From: Pseudobacteroides sp035370245
Lineage (GTDB): Bacteria; Bacillota; Clostridia; Acetivibrionales; DSM-2933
Reading direction: 5' to 3'
Assembly: GCA_035370245.1 (NCBI GenBank)
Contig: DAOOVO010000004.1
Location: 1 to 64,000, forward strand
DNA: 64,000 nucleotides
Under the pieces are notes generated by a model. That model was not told where the DNA came from and did no database searches. It saw only the letters and a program-made list of their open reading frames with translations. Shown in pieces: positions 9,118-18,215 of the stretch. The stretch's first letter is position 1, and every line of letters begins with the position of its first letter. The translations under genes and the position numbers were made by a program.

Positions 9118-10010
9118 CTTAAATTCATCTTGTGCAAAATCTTTTCAGAGTTCAAAACAAGTACTATGGAAACAAGAATTAATAATGTTCCTGCTGCCAA
9201 AAATAATGAAGGCTCCTCCTTCAAAAATACGATAGCAATTATGCTGGCAAGGACAGGTTTTACAAAAAACACCATAGACCCTTTTCCCGCTCCTATAATT
9301 GACAATCCTTTAAAATATGTAAGATAAGCAATACCTGTTACAAAAACAGAAAGATAGATTACTTGCAGTGTTCCCGAATAGTCAAACTCAAAAACATTCG
9401 GACCGTTAACAATCATCAATATGGGAAGCAGCAGCAAGCTTCCGGCTATGAAAGAATATGCATTCATCTTAAGGCTGCCCACTTTTACAGCCTGTTTGCG
9501 GCCTAAAACGGTGTAGAGTGCATAAAAAATCGCTGATAGCAAAGCAAATATGGGGCTTCTAAAATCAATGGAATCAATATTCAACTTCTCATAAAATATA
9601 ACCACGATACCTAAGCTTCCCAAAACCAGTCCCGCTATCTTAACGGGATTGAATTTCTCCCTGTCCAAAAAAAAGGCAAATATCGATACAAATATAGGGT
9701 TGCTGCTGAATATCACAGCAGATAAAGAGGCTTGCCCCCCCTTCATATATAGGCTTAACTGCATAAGATTCATGCTTACCACTACGTTTATAAAGCCAAT
9801 GGCAGTAATCGCCATAAGATCCTTTTTCTCAAGCTTTAAATCGCCCTTATAGAGCAGAAATAAAAACAAAATAATACCGCCTAATAAAAAGCGGATAAAG
9901 TTTATTTTAAAAGGATCTATTTTATCAACGAGAGTTTTGCTCACAACCTCATATGTGCTAAAAAGCAAAACCGTGTTTATTACATACAAATAACCGTTTT
10001 TTAATGACAT
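9102..10010 (-). CDS. EamA/DMT-family permease
   Basis: This 302-aa inner-membrane protein has ten predicted transmembrane segments in two EamA repeats, the drug/metabolite transporter fold. Each half has the usual pattern of short loops and a Gly/Pro-rich end, for example VLGSLGIVVIFYEK. The substrate cannot be read from sequence; relatives export amino acids or other metabolites. It starts at ATG 10010 after GAAGGG. It lies 57 bp downstream of a lytic transglycosylase on the same strand and may share its transcript. Confidence 0.85.
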   Translation of the reverse strand: MSLKNGYLYVINTVLLFSTYEVVSKTLVDKIDPFKINFIRFLLGGIILFLFLLYKGDLKLEKKDLMAITAIGFINVVVSMNLMQLSLYMKGGQASLSAVIFSSNPIFVSIFAFFLDREKFNPVKIAGLVLGSLGIVVIFYEKLNIDSIDFRSPIFALLSAIFYALYTVLGRKQAVKVGSLKMNAYSFIAGSLLLLPILMIVNGPNVFEFDYSGTLQVIYLSVFVTGIAYLTYFKGLSIIGAGKGSMVFFVKPVLASIIAIVFLKEEPSLFLAAGTLLILVSIVLVLNSEKILHKMNLRIGRQ

Positions 10011-10067
10011 TTCTTTATATTCCCTTCACTTAAAATACAAAATACATCTAAAATACAACATACATCC

Positions 10068-10673
10068 CTAATTACTTCTAAGGCTCTCAATATCCTTGTA
10101 TAGTTTTTTATATATGCCGTAGTTTCCCTTGACTCTTTTTACATATTCCTTTGTCTCTTTAAATGTTATATTATCGCAAAACACTCCGCTGCCGCTTTCT
10201 TCAGTATTTTTAATCCACCTTAAAACATTTGCCTGACCACCATTGTATGATGCCAAAACATACTCCTTTTTTTGTTCATCCGTTGTATTGTCAAAATTTT
10301 CAAATTGTTTCTTGAGATAACTAAGATACCAGCATCCTATTTTGATATTGGTATCGGGGTCGTATAAGTCATTAATTTTAAAACCTTCTATATTCATTTT
10401 TTCAGCTGCCCACATTCCGGTACTCTCTGTAATTTGCATAAGCCCCACCGCTTTTTTAGGAGAAACTGCATTACTTTTGAAATTACTCTCAGCCTTTATT
10501 ACAGAAAACACCATATATGGATCAACATTGTATTGTGCTGAATACTTTATAACACTATCCTTGTACTTTACAGGATATAATTTCTTTGCCACAATAATCA
10601 AACCGCTTACAGATATACCTGAAGCCAAAACAATAAATACAAAAAAAGCAACTACTCTTTTAAATCTATTCAT
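10068..10673 (-). CDS. Membrane-anchored lytic transglycosylase (Slt-like)
   Basis: This 201-aa protein has an N-terminal membrane anchor (about 8-30) and a GH23/SLT domain. Catalytic Glu lies in VIKAESNFKSNAVS, followed by GLMQIT and later LASYNGG, the typical goose-lysozyme-like motifs. It would cleave peptidoglycan glycan strands outside the membrane. Its ATG overlaps the coaE stop in an ATGA arrangement, so it is translationally coupled as the last gene of a polA-coaE operon. Confidence 0.9.
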   Translation of the reverse strand: MNRFKRVVAFFVFIVLASGISVSGLIIVAKKLYPVKYKDSVIKYSAQYNVDPYMVFSVIKAESNFKSNAVSPKKAVGLMQITESTGMWAAEKMNIEGFKINDLYDPDTNIKIGCWYLSYLKKQFENFDNTTDEQKKEYVLASYNGGQANVLRWIKNTEESGSGVFCDNITFKETKEYVKRVKGNYGIYKKLYKDIESLRSN

Positions 10674-11248
10674 ACACTACCTTCCAATTGTGCTATAAGA
10701 CGCTCAAAATCCCATTCATTTATTATTACTTTGTCAGCAATTTTTATATATTCCTCGTTGGTCATTTGTGACCTAATCCTTTTCATGGCATCATCAAAGG
10801 ACAGGTTATTTCTCTTCATAATCCTCTCTGCCCTTATTTTTTCATCTGCGACAACCACATAAACCTCATCAACCACATCAAGAAAGCCATGTTCTACAGG
10901 AATAGGACATTCAATAACCAACAAATCCGCATTCCTTTCTCTTGCCTTTTTTACCTCATTAAGTATCTCTTCTATAATATATTTATGAGTTATTTTATTT
11001 AATACATCAAGCTTTGCTTTATCTTCAAAAACAATTTGCCCAAGTTTTTTTCTGTTCAAGCCGCCATCCTCATCAAGCACTTCATTGCCGAAAAAATCAG
11101 CTATCTCATTTAGAGCAGGCTTTCCCTTTTGTACTACTTCCCTATATAAAAGGTCTGCATCGATTACCGTTGCCCCCTTTTTTGCAAAATAAGCCGAAAG
11201 AGTACTTTTTCCGCTTCCTATAGGGCCTGTAACTCCAATTATTTTCAT
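10670..11248 (-). CDS. coaE: Dephospho-CoA kinase
   Basis: This 192-aa protein catalyses the last step of coenzyme A synthesis, phosphorylating the 3'-hydroxyl of dephospho-CoA. It has the P-loop GPIGSGKST at about 8-16, DADLLYREVV, and a lid region with RIRSQM. Length is normal. It lies 16 bp after polA and overlaps the transglycosylase start by 4 bp. The polA-coaE-transglycosylase order is common in Clostridia and Bacilli. Confidence 0.95.
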   Translation of the reverse strand: MKIIGVTGPIGSGKSTLSAYFAKKGATVIDADLLYREVVQKGKPALNEIADFFGNEVLDEDGGLNRKKLGQIVFEDKAKLDVLNKITHKYIIEEILNEVKKARERNADLLVIECPIPVEHGFLDVVDEVYVVVADEKIRAERIMKRNNLSFDDAMKRIRSQMTNEEYIKIADKVIINEWDFERLIAQLEGSV

Positions 11249-11264
11249 ATACCGTATCCTCGCA

Positions 11265-13967
11265 TTATTTTACATCATACCAGCTCTCACCGGAATTCAC
11301 TTCAACAGTAAGAGGTACCTTAAGACTTGCAACAGTTTCCATGCAATTTTTAAGAAGCTCTTCAACTTCCTTCTGCTCGTCTTTTCGTGTTTCAATAATA
11401 AGCTCGTCATGAACCTGTAAAATAAGCCTTGACTTAAGGTTTCTATCCTTTAATGCCTTGTACACCTTAACCATTGCGATTTTAATAATATCCGCCGCAC
11501 TTCCCTGAATAGGAGTATTCATTGCAATCCTCTCGCCAAAGGATCTAATGTTGAAGTTTGAGGACTTAAGCTCGGGAAGATACCTTCTTCTATTGTAGAT
11601 AGTGGATACAAACCCCATTTCCTTCCCCTGCACCACTATATCATGCATATATTGCTTAACTTTGGGGTATTGGCCAAGATAGTCGTCAATATATTTTCTG
11701 GCTTCTTTCCTGGTTATCCCCAAATCCTTGGACAGGCTGAAGTCACCAATTCCGTAAACTATCCCGAAATTAACGGCTTTAGCACTGGACCTCATATACG
11801 GTGTAACCTGATCCTTAGGTATATTGAATACCTTTGAGGCTGTAGACGTATGAATATCCTCATTATTTGTAAATGCGGCTATCATATTTTCGTCGCCTGT
11901 AATATGTGCCAATACTCTTAATTCTATCTGAGAGTAATCTCCATCCGACAGAAGATATTCATCATTTTCCGGTACAAAAACCTTTCTTATCTTTCTGCCC
12001 ATTTCCAATTTGACAGGAATGTTCTGAAGGTTTGGCTCTGTACTGCTTATTCTCCCGGTAACCGTCACCGTCTGATTAAAGCTTGAGTGAATCCTTCCCG
12101 TATTTGGATTCATCACCTTCATAAGCCCTTCCACATATGTGGACTTCAGCTTCACCAAATGCCTGTATTCCAACAGCTTTGCAACTATTTCGTGCATGGG
12201 CTCAAGCTGCTCTAAAACCTCCACATCTGTTGAGTAGCCTGTCTTTGTTTTCTTTATAACAGGCAGCTTCAGTCTATCAAAGAGTATAACACCTAATTGC
12301 TTGGTGGAGTTTATATTGAATTCTTCACCCGCAAGCTCATATATCTCTTTGATTAGCTGGCTTATCCTGTCTTCCATCTCAACAGAAAAGCTCTTAAGAG
12401 CATCCACATTTACCTTAATTCCTAAATGCTCCATATCTGCAAGCACTTCAATAAGAGGCAGCTCTATTTCATAATAAAGCGTCAACTGGTCATTTTCCGA
12501 AAGCTTTTTATGGATGAGCTCATGGAGTTCATAAATAAGCTCGGAATATGTGCCTATAACCGGAGCAATTTCATTTAAGGGTATATCGCTTATTTGGAGC
12601 CTTTTTTTGCCCTTTCCTATCATTTCTTCAATGGAAGGCAGCTCCATATCCATATAATCCGCTGAAAGCTCCGATATGGTATAAGTATCCCTTGAAGGAT
12701 TAAGAATATACGCCCCTATCATTGTATCAAATGAAAGACCATTTAATGACATTCCATTGTTTTTTAGATACACAATGAGGCTCTTTACGTCATGACCGTA
12801 TATCTTTATGTCATCTTTTTCAAATATTTCCCTGAAATTATTTAAAAACAAATCTTCGGTAAAATCTCCAGATATATTAACATAAGCAGCTTTTTCTTGT
12901 CCCCATGATATTCCTGCACATTTAAGGCTTGAATTGAAATCATCCGTCTTTTCAATGATATTATAAATGGAGCACATTTTCTCATTTATTATTTCATTTT
13001 TTATTCTTTCCAAATGCTCAATATCACTTACAATTTCTACATCCCTTAACTTTACAGGAGTTTTGGAATGTTCCTCCTTAAGGTTGTACTTTTCAATGAA
13101 GCTCTTAAACTCAAGCCTTTTAAAAAGTTTATATAGTTTTTCCCTGTCAACCTCTTGTCTCTTAAGCTCCTCAATGTTTTTAAGCCCGCATCTTTCCGGT
13201 GCGTTCCTGTCAATTGTTGCAAGTCTTTTACTTAAAAATGCCAACTCCCTGTTATCTTCCAGTTTTTGTCTAACACTCTTCTTTTCTACTTTTTCAAGGT
13301 TGCCATAAATATTTTCAATTGTGCCCAACTTTTTCACGAGATCAATAGCTGTTTTTTCACCAATTCCAGGCACACCGGGTATATTGTCTGATGTATCACC
13401 CATCAGTCCTTTTACATCGATAAAAAGCTCAGGAGTAACACCATACTTTTCAACAACCCTGTTGTAGTCATATTCTTCCGTTTCTGTCTTCCATCCCTTG
13501 GTAACAGGAAGCTTTATTCGTGTCCTGTCAGTTGCAAGCTGCAATGAATCCCTATCCCCTGTCAGTATGATAACTTCAAAGCCTTCCTTTTCTGCACAAA
13601 GGGAAACGGTTCCAAGAATATCATCAGCTTCATAGCCCTCATATTCAAGTCTCTTTATGTTCATTGCATCAAGTACTTCTTTAATAACCGGAACCTGAAC
13701 AACCAATTCCGGAGGCATTCCCTTCCTTTTTGCCTTATAGCCCTCAAACTCCTTGTGCCTGAATGTAGGAGCCTTAAGGTCGAATGCCACACACAAATAT
13801 CCCGGATTCTCCTCATCTAAGTATTTATTCATTATATTTATAAATCCAAACACTGCATTTGTAAACAGCCCATCGCTTGTAGCAAGCATTTCTTTTCCCT
13901 GAAGTCCATAAAATGCCCTGTTTAGAATGCTGTTGCCGTCAATGAGCATTATCTTTTTATTATTCAT
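11265..13967 (-). CDS. polA: DNA polymerase I
   Basis: This polymerase of about 900 aa has a 5' nuclease domain (about 1-290, IDGNS...GDRDSLQLA), a central 3'-5' exonuclease-like domain (about 310-490) and a family A polymerase domain. Motif A is DYSQIELRVLAHI, motif B RSSAKAVNFGIVYG, motif C VHDELIIE. The central domain appears to lack the acidic DxE residues (its first strand reads SIYNIIEKTD), so proofreading is probably lost. I chose ATG 13967, preceded by GGAGAAAC, over the ATG 12 bp upstream. It overlaps the DUF3006 gene by 8 bp. Confidence 0.95.
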   Translation of the reverse strand: MNNKKIMLIDGNSILNRAFYGLQGKEMLATSDGLFTNAVFGFINIMNKYLDEENPGYLCVAFDLKAPTFRHKEFEGYKAKRKGMPPELVVQVPVIKEVLDAMNIKRLEYEGYEADDILGTVSLCAEKEGFEVIILTGDRDSLQLATDRTRIKLPVTKGWKTETEEYDYNRVVEKYGVTPELFIDVKGLMGDTSDNIPGVPGIGEKTAIDLVKKLGTIENIYGNLEKVEKKSVRQKLEDNRELAFLSKRLATIDRNAPERCGLKNIEELKRQEVDREKLYKLFKRLEFKSFIEKYNLKEEHSKTPVKLRDVEIVSDIEHLERIKNEIINEKMCSIYNIIEKTDDFNSSLKCAGISWGQEKAAYVNISGDFTEDLFLNNFREIFEKDDIKIYGHDVKSLIVYLKNNGMSLNGLSFDTMIGAYILNPSRDTYTISELSADYMDMELPSIEEMIGKGKKRLQISDIPLNEIAPVIGTYSELIYELHELIHKKLSENDQLTLYYEIELPLIEVLADMEHLGIKVNVDALKSFSVEMEDRISQLIKEIYELAGEEFNINSTKQLGVILFDRLKLPVIKKTKTGYSTDVEVLEQLEPMHEIVAKLLEYRHLVKLKSTYVEGLMKVMNPNTGRIHSSFNQTVTVTGRISSTEPNLQNIPVKLEMGRKIRKVFVPENDEYLLSDGDYSQIELRVLAHITGDENMIAAFTNNEDIHTSTASKVFNIPKDQVTPYMRSSAKAVNFGIVYGIGDFSLSKDLGITRKEARKYIDDYLGQYPKVKQYMHDIVVQGKEMGFVSTIYNRRRYLPELKSSNFNIRSFGERIAMNTPIQGSAADIIKIAMVKVYKALKDRNLKSRLILQVHDELIIETRKDEQKEVEELLKNCMETVASLKVPLTVEVNSGESWYDVK

Positions 13968-14148
13968 ATGTTTCTCCATTTATATTTGTTATGTCATATT
14001 GACCGTTAATTGTAAGAACCAGTCTATCTCCCGTATGATATGTATTAATTATATTTTCTTCAGGTATACTGATTTCAATACCTATATCTTCAGACAATAA
14101 AACAGCATTTCCATTTTCAATCCTATCTATAACTGCGTTTATTTCCAT
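13960..14148 (-). CDS. DUF3006 small protein
   Basis: A 62-aa acidic protein beginning MEINAVIDRIENGNAVLL, which matches the DUF3006 pattern (IDR.E.G.AVL). No signal peptide or membrane segment is visible. AGGAGAG precedes the ATG. It is the first gene of the polA-coaE operon and overlaps polA. Its function is unknown. Confidence 0.75.
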   Translation of the reverse strand: MEINAVIDRIENGNAVLLSEDIGIEISIPEENIINTYHTGDRLVLTINGQYDITNINGETYE

Positions 14149-14279
14149 ATTTTACTCTCCTCTTCTCAAAAACATTTTATATAAATGTTGTAAAATAATA
14201 TAAATATTGTGAAAAACTCATCTCTAAGACTTTATTGCAATTTATTTCTACATTTCCTGATCCCATAACATATTTTACA

Positions 14280-14311
14280 CAAAAAAATTACAGCGGTAAA
14301 CAGCTGTAATT
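14280..14311 (-). terminator. Terminator of the sigma/anti-sigma operon
   Basis: A 9-bp stem (14286-14294 with 14303-14311) and an A-run on the plus strand (U-run in the minus transcript) lie just after the anti-sigma gene. Confidence 0.75.
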
Positions 14312-14364
14312 AATTATTTTCAAAAAATTATTAAATATTACACTCAAGTGATTCCAAAATCTCA

Positions 14365-15651
14365 TTATTTTAATTTCTGAACTTTTATTGTGACAGTCAT
14401 ATATTGAGATTGGGCTTCTATTTCATCAAGTTCTTTAGTAAGACTATTTTTTTTGTTAATTAAATCCTTATATTCGCTTGAAGAACTCCATTTGCTGTCC
14501 TTTGCTTTGCTTTCGATTTTTTTATCGATTTCATAAAACTCTGCCTGTATTTCCTTCTTCCTGCTTTCATATTCGCTAACTATTACACCATTGATTATTA
14601 CATTTGATGGGCCGAATATTTCATTGGCCTTTTGACAAAACAGATCATATTCATTGGCAGGAATCTTGAAACTAAACAATTCACGGCTATCAGCTTCGGG
14701 TGAAATACTTTCAGGCATCTTACTAGAAACTCCATCACCGGATTCTGTGCCTCTATCCTTCGGCTCTAAAAACTTTGCATTTACACCTATTTCTTCGCCA
14801 CCTAATGCTAATACGATACTTCTTATGGAATTAATCCCTGATGAGGTATCTTTTGCATTTACTGTAAAATCAGCCGACTTATATAATTTTTCATCAGGAA
14901 CCGCTGCAATTGAAGCGGTAGGGAAAGATATATTTATATCATCGCTACTATTTGTTGTATCCTGTTTTTCGGTATTAGCATCGCCGGAAGCTATTATAGC
15001 AACTTTGTCTTTAGCTTGCTCTATTTCCTGAGAACCGTTTTTCATATTGGGATTTGAAGTACCTAATGTTACTTGATATTTACTGGCATCTTTATCTATA
15101 TTACCCGTTATATCTACTGCATCTTGTCCCTGAGCCTGTTGTATACCCACATCGGCTTGGCTTTTATCATTATTCAGGAATGTCTTCATATTTGATTGAA
15201 ACTCTGAGTTGCCAAAATCCAAACTTCCATCTTTTGAAAATTCATTAGTGCTATATTCATTGCTCTCATATGATTGTATAGAATTAACATTAGGCGAACC
15301 TTCCTTAAGCCCAATATTGTTATTGTAAACCATCCATATTGTAAATATAATCAAAAGCCCCGCTGCCGATGCAAACACATGGGAATACTTTGCAATAACC
15401 AGAGATATAACATTTTTCTTTTTAGCCTTTTCTTCCAACAACCTTTCATGAAGCTCGTCTTTGAAATTTAAAGGCAGGTCTTCATCTGGAGTATCATTAA
15501 GCATTGCTATAATGCTTTTCACATCATTAAGCTCATTCCTGCAATCTTCGCAGGATGAAATGTGTTCTTCAAACTCAGAAAGCAAATCGCCGGACATATC
15601 ACCATCAATATATTCAGATATTAGCTCTCTGATATCTTCACATTTTTTCAT
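14365..15651 (-). CDS. Anti-sigma factor, zinc-finger type, membrane bound
   Basis: This protein of about 428 aa has an N-terminal zinc-finger anti-sigma motif (His30-x3-Cys34-x2-Cys37 in EEHISSCEDC), one transmembrane helix (about 85-103) and a long outer region ending in a charged coiled coil. The inner domain would hold the neighbouring ECF sigma factor at the membrane; the outer part presumably senses a signal that is not evident. I chose ATG 15651 because GGGGGG lies before it. It overlaps the sigma gene by 14 bp, so the pair is translationally coupled. Confidence 0.9.
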   Translation of the reverse strand: MKKCEDIRELISEYIDGDMSGDLLSEFEEHISSCEDCRNELNDVKSIIAMLNDTPDEDLPLNFKDELHERLLEEKAKKKNVISLVIAKYSHVFASAAGLLIIFTIWMVYNNNIGLKEGSPNVNSIQSYESNEYSTNEFSKDGSLDFGNSEFQSNMKTFLNNDKSQADVGIQQAQGQDAVDITGNIDKDASKYQVTLGTSNPNMKNGSQEIEQAKDKVAIIASGDANTEKQDTTNSSDDINISFPTASIAAVPDEKLYKSADFTVNAKDTSSGINSIRSIVLALGGEEIGVNAKFLEPKDRGTESGDGVSSKMPESISPEADSRELFSFKIPANEYDLFCQKANEIFGPSNVIINGVIVSEYESRKKEIQAEFYEIDKKIESKAKDSKWSSSSEYKDLINKKNSLTKELDEIEAQSQYMTVTIKVQKLK

Positions 15652-16267
15652 CTCCAGCCCCCCTTTCAATATCTTTGACGAAATTATCCGAAAAAAGTTC
15701 CCTTTCTTTTAAAATTATTTCTTTAAGCTGCAGCCTTGCCCTGTTAATCCTTGATTTTACCGTTCCTACAGGGGTTTTAACAATATCCGATATCTGTTCA
15801 TAGCTAAATCCCTGAATATCTCTAAGTACAATAATGAGCTTATATTTTTCAGGCAGCTTGTCTATGGCATTATTTAATGCTGCTTTTAATGTCTTTTGTT
15901 CTACTATAACATCAGGTGTCGGTTTATTGTCCTCTACCTGTATTATATAATCACCGTTCTCCCTGTGATACTCTTCATCAAGTGACATAACCCACTTGTT
16001 TTTGCGTTTTCTGAGTTCATCAAGACAGGCATTGGTAGCTATTCTGTAAATCCATGTAGAAATTTGGGATTCACCTTTAAAGCTACCCATGGATTTAAAG
16101 ATCTTGACAAAAACTTCCTGGGTAACCTCACTTGCATCATCATGGTTCCCTAAAAGCCTAAGTGCAATATTGAATACTTTTTTTTGATATTTTTCCATCA
16201 GCATCTCAAATGCTTTAACATCTCCTTTTTTGGATAAACCAAGGAGATATTTTTCATTTTCACTCAA
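15638..16267 (-). CDS. ECF RNA polymerase sigma factor (SigW-like)
   Basis: A 209-aa ECF sigma factor. Region 2 includes DDASEVTQEVFVKIFKS and the -10-recognising stretch STWIYRIATNACLDELRKRK; region 4 has LPEKYKLIIVLRDIQGFSYEQI and the helix-turn-helix TPVGTVKSRINRAR. The start is TTG at 16267, eight bases after AAGGGGGTG. It would direct RNA polymerase to a stress or envelope regulon and is controlled by the adjacent anti-sigma factor. The target genes cannot be told from sequence. Confidence 0.92.
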   Translation of the reverse strand: MSENEKYLLGLSKKGDVKAFEMLMEKYQKKVFNIALRLLGNHDDASEVTQEVFVKIFKSMGSFKGESQISTWIYRIATNACLDELRKRKNKWVMSLDEEYHRENGDYIIQVEDNKPTPDVIVEQKTLKAALNNAIDKLPEKYKLIIVLRDIQGFSYEQISDIVKTPVGTVKSRINRARLQLKEIILKERELFSDNFVKDIERGAGDEKM

Positions 16268-16495
16268 GCCTGCACCCCCTTAAGACGGGTTTTATTTTAT
16301 CTTTTTGTATTTCTACTTGGAAATTAAAAATTCATCCAGATATTTATCGGCAGAAAAAATGTTATTCCCACACTATATTAATCTTTTACATTTAAATTCT
16401 TCTAAATGTATGATTAAGAGTAATAACGCATTTAATTTAGCCACAATGAAATTATAGAGAAAATCAGATATAAAATCAATGGTTTATTCTAAGCA
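16268..16495. other. Intergenic region upstream of the sigma gene
   Basis: An AT-rich region that should hold the sigma operon promoter; I cannot place it confidently. No ORF or RNA gene is evident. Confidence 0.4.
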
Positions 16496-16542
16496 TAAAA
16501 AAACATAAATAAAAGCTGCCATTTCGGCAACTTTTATTTATG
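16496..16542 (-). terminator. Terminator of dpaB
   Basis: The stem 16504-16520 with 16526-16542 (one mismatch) is followed on the minus strand by a U-run (plus-strand A-run at 16496-16503). It lies just beyond the 3' part of dpaB, which therefore kept its terminator while separated from its promoter. Confidence 0.85.
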
Positions 16543-16579
16543 AATTATTTGTGATTTTATAAAGGAATGATATGCCTAA

Positions 16580-16880
16580 TTATACAATTACCGGTTGTAT
16601 TTGTTTTCCTTTAAGTGCCTCCAATATTGTGGGCACAATGAGTTCCGGCTTTGATATGATTGAATTAGGCTTATCTTTAGGACTATCCTGACCAAAAGGA
16701 ACAATATACACATATTTGGTATTCATAAGCTTACCAATATTCTGAGCATTGGCACCTAACCCGTCATTGGTTGAAATTGCAATTACCGCAGGTTTTTGAT
16801 TGCGCAGATGAGCTTTAAACGCCATTGTAACCGATGTATCGGTAATGGCATTTGAAATTTTTGCCAGAGTATTCCCTGTA
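16580..16880 (-). CDS. dpaB: dpaB (spoVFB) 3' segment of a split gene
   Basis: This encodes the C-terminal half of dipicolinate synthase subunit B, from GNTLAKISNAITDT through ISTNDGLGANAQN and VPFGQDSPKDKPNS to the stop. DpaAB makes dipicolinic acid for the spore core in the mother cell. No ribosome site or start belongs to it: the frame runs back to 16906, but upstream of 16881 the residues (CTWWVFP) do not match the family. The missing N-terminal half is at 56029-56318. Joining at the shared 12 bp (16869-16880) gives an in-frame 192-codon gene. The segment shows no decay. Confidence 0.93.
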
Positions 16881-16903
16881 GGAAATACCCACCAAGTGCA
16901 AAA
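16869..16903. other. Left attachment site of the dpaB element
   Basis: Core GTATTCCCTGTA at 16869-16880 lies in the TGNT codons of dpaB. AAGTGCAAAA at 16894-16903, 13 bp inside the core, is one arm of the reconstituted attP. Confidence 0.8.
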
Positions 16904-17000
16904 CACATTTGAGCATTATTCCTTCCATAATTGCACTGCAATGAGCCATATGATATACTTTAGACACTAGACACTTTTATTTACGGAGGTTGGTTTTATC

Positions 17001-18194
17001 ATGATATTTAAAAGACTTTTAAGCATATTTATTGTACTTTTGCTCATATCCGGCAGTATGAATATATTCGGTCTTTCAACAGAACTTAAAAATGAATTGA
17101 AGGATTCGGTCGTTTTACTAACAAACAGCAATAGAGCATATGCAAACAACACCGATACATATATAGACACTTCAGACAAGGAAGTAAAGGCACTGGTTAA
17201 AAACGGAAGGACCCTTATTCCATTAAGGTTTGTAGCGGAAAACTTCGGTGCTGATGTAAGCTTTGACAGTAAAACAAGTACCGCAATAATTACATATAAC
17301 GGTGTACAGGTCAAATTTACTTCTAACAATAAAACAATGCTTGTCGGCGATAAAAAAATACTTATGGATGAACCTGCTCAAATCATAAATAACAGAATGC
17401 TTATTCCTTTAAGAGCCTTGGCCGAAAATGCCCTCGGCAAAAAAGTTTTTTATGATAAGGGCCTTATAATTATAAGCCAAACTCAAAAGAATCTTGATTC
17501 AAAAAAGGTTGATGAGCTTATTGCGAAGTTCAGCAATTCAGATTCACCCTTTGCATATCAGCTTTCAAAGCCTGTAAAAGGAGATATGATAGCTGTTATT
17601 AAAACAAATTACGGTGATATAAAAATAAAGCTTTTCTATGAAGATGCACCAATGACCGTGGAAAATTTTGTTAAATTATCACAAAAAGGATATTATAATG
17701 ATGTTATATTCCACAGGGTTATAAATGATTTCATGATCCAAGGCGGAGATCCTACCGGTACAGGTGCAGGCGGTCAAAGCATCTGGGGCGTGAAATTTCG
17801 CGATGAGTTCAGCAATAGGCTATACAACATTCGCGGTGCCCTTTCTATGGCGAACAGTGGTCCTAATACTAACGGAAGCCAGTTTTTTATAGTTCAGAAC
17901 AGTAAAATAACCGATGGGTTAAAAGATAACTTATTAGCTATGGGATTAGATAAGAATCTTGTTGAAGAATATTCAAAAGTAGGCGGCACACCATGGCTTG
18001 ACGGATATCATTCAGTATTCGGTCAGGTATATGAGGGAATGGATGTGGTTGATAAGATTGCTGCAGCAAAGACAGGCATCAACGACAGACCTGTTGATGA
18101 AATAAAAATTATATCCGTTGAAACGTTTAAATTGGGCTATGAAGGTCAAAAAATTGTCTTTGAGAAAAGTGCATATGACCCGATGAATCCATAA
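17001..18194 (+). CDS. Secreted cyclophilin peptidyl-prolyl isomerase with copper amine oxidase-like N-terminal domain
   Basis: This 397-aa protein has a signal peptide (about 1-25). A copper-amine-oxidase N-domain-like module (about 60-160, with NGRTLIPLRFVAENFGADV and NRMLIPLRALAE) is common in clostridial envelope proteins. The cyclophilin domain (about 195-370) has VIFHRVINDFMIQGGDP and GSQFFIVQ, so PPIase activity is expected, assisting folding of exported proteins. A CGGAGG site precedes ATG 17001. It is the first gene inside the left end of the element, 21 bp before the GH81 gene and probably cotranscribed. Confidence 0.9.
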   Translation: MIFKRLLSIFIVLLLISGSMNIFGLSTELKNELKDSVVLLTNSNRAYANNTDTYIDTSDKEVKALVKNGRTLIPLRFVAENFGADVSFDSKTSTAIITYNGVQVKFTSNNKTMLVGDKKILMDEPAQIINNRMLIPLRALAENALGKKVFYDKGLIIISQTQKNLDSKKVDELIAKFSNSDSPFAYQLSKPVKGDMIAVIKTNYGDIKIKLFYEDAPMTVENFVKLSQKGYYNDVIFHRVINDFMIQGGDPTGTGAGGQSIWGVKFRDEFSNRLYNIRGALSMANSGPNTNGSQFFIVQNSKITDGLKDNLLAMGLDKNLVEEYSKVGGTPWLDGYHSVFGQVYEGMDVVDKIAAAKTGINDRPVDEIKIISVETFKLGYEGQKIVFEKSAYDPMNP

Positions 18195-18215
18195 ATTTAT
18201 TTAGGAGAATGCCTT

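Noticed and set aside
16580..16906. A stand-alone 108-aa protein
   Set aside because: It has no ribosome site; its first residues do not match any dpaB-type N-terminus, and the rest is exactly the missing half of the dpaB fragment at 56 kb.
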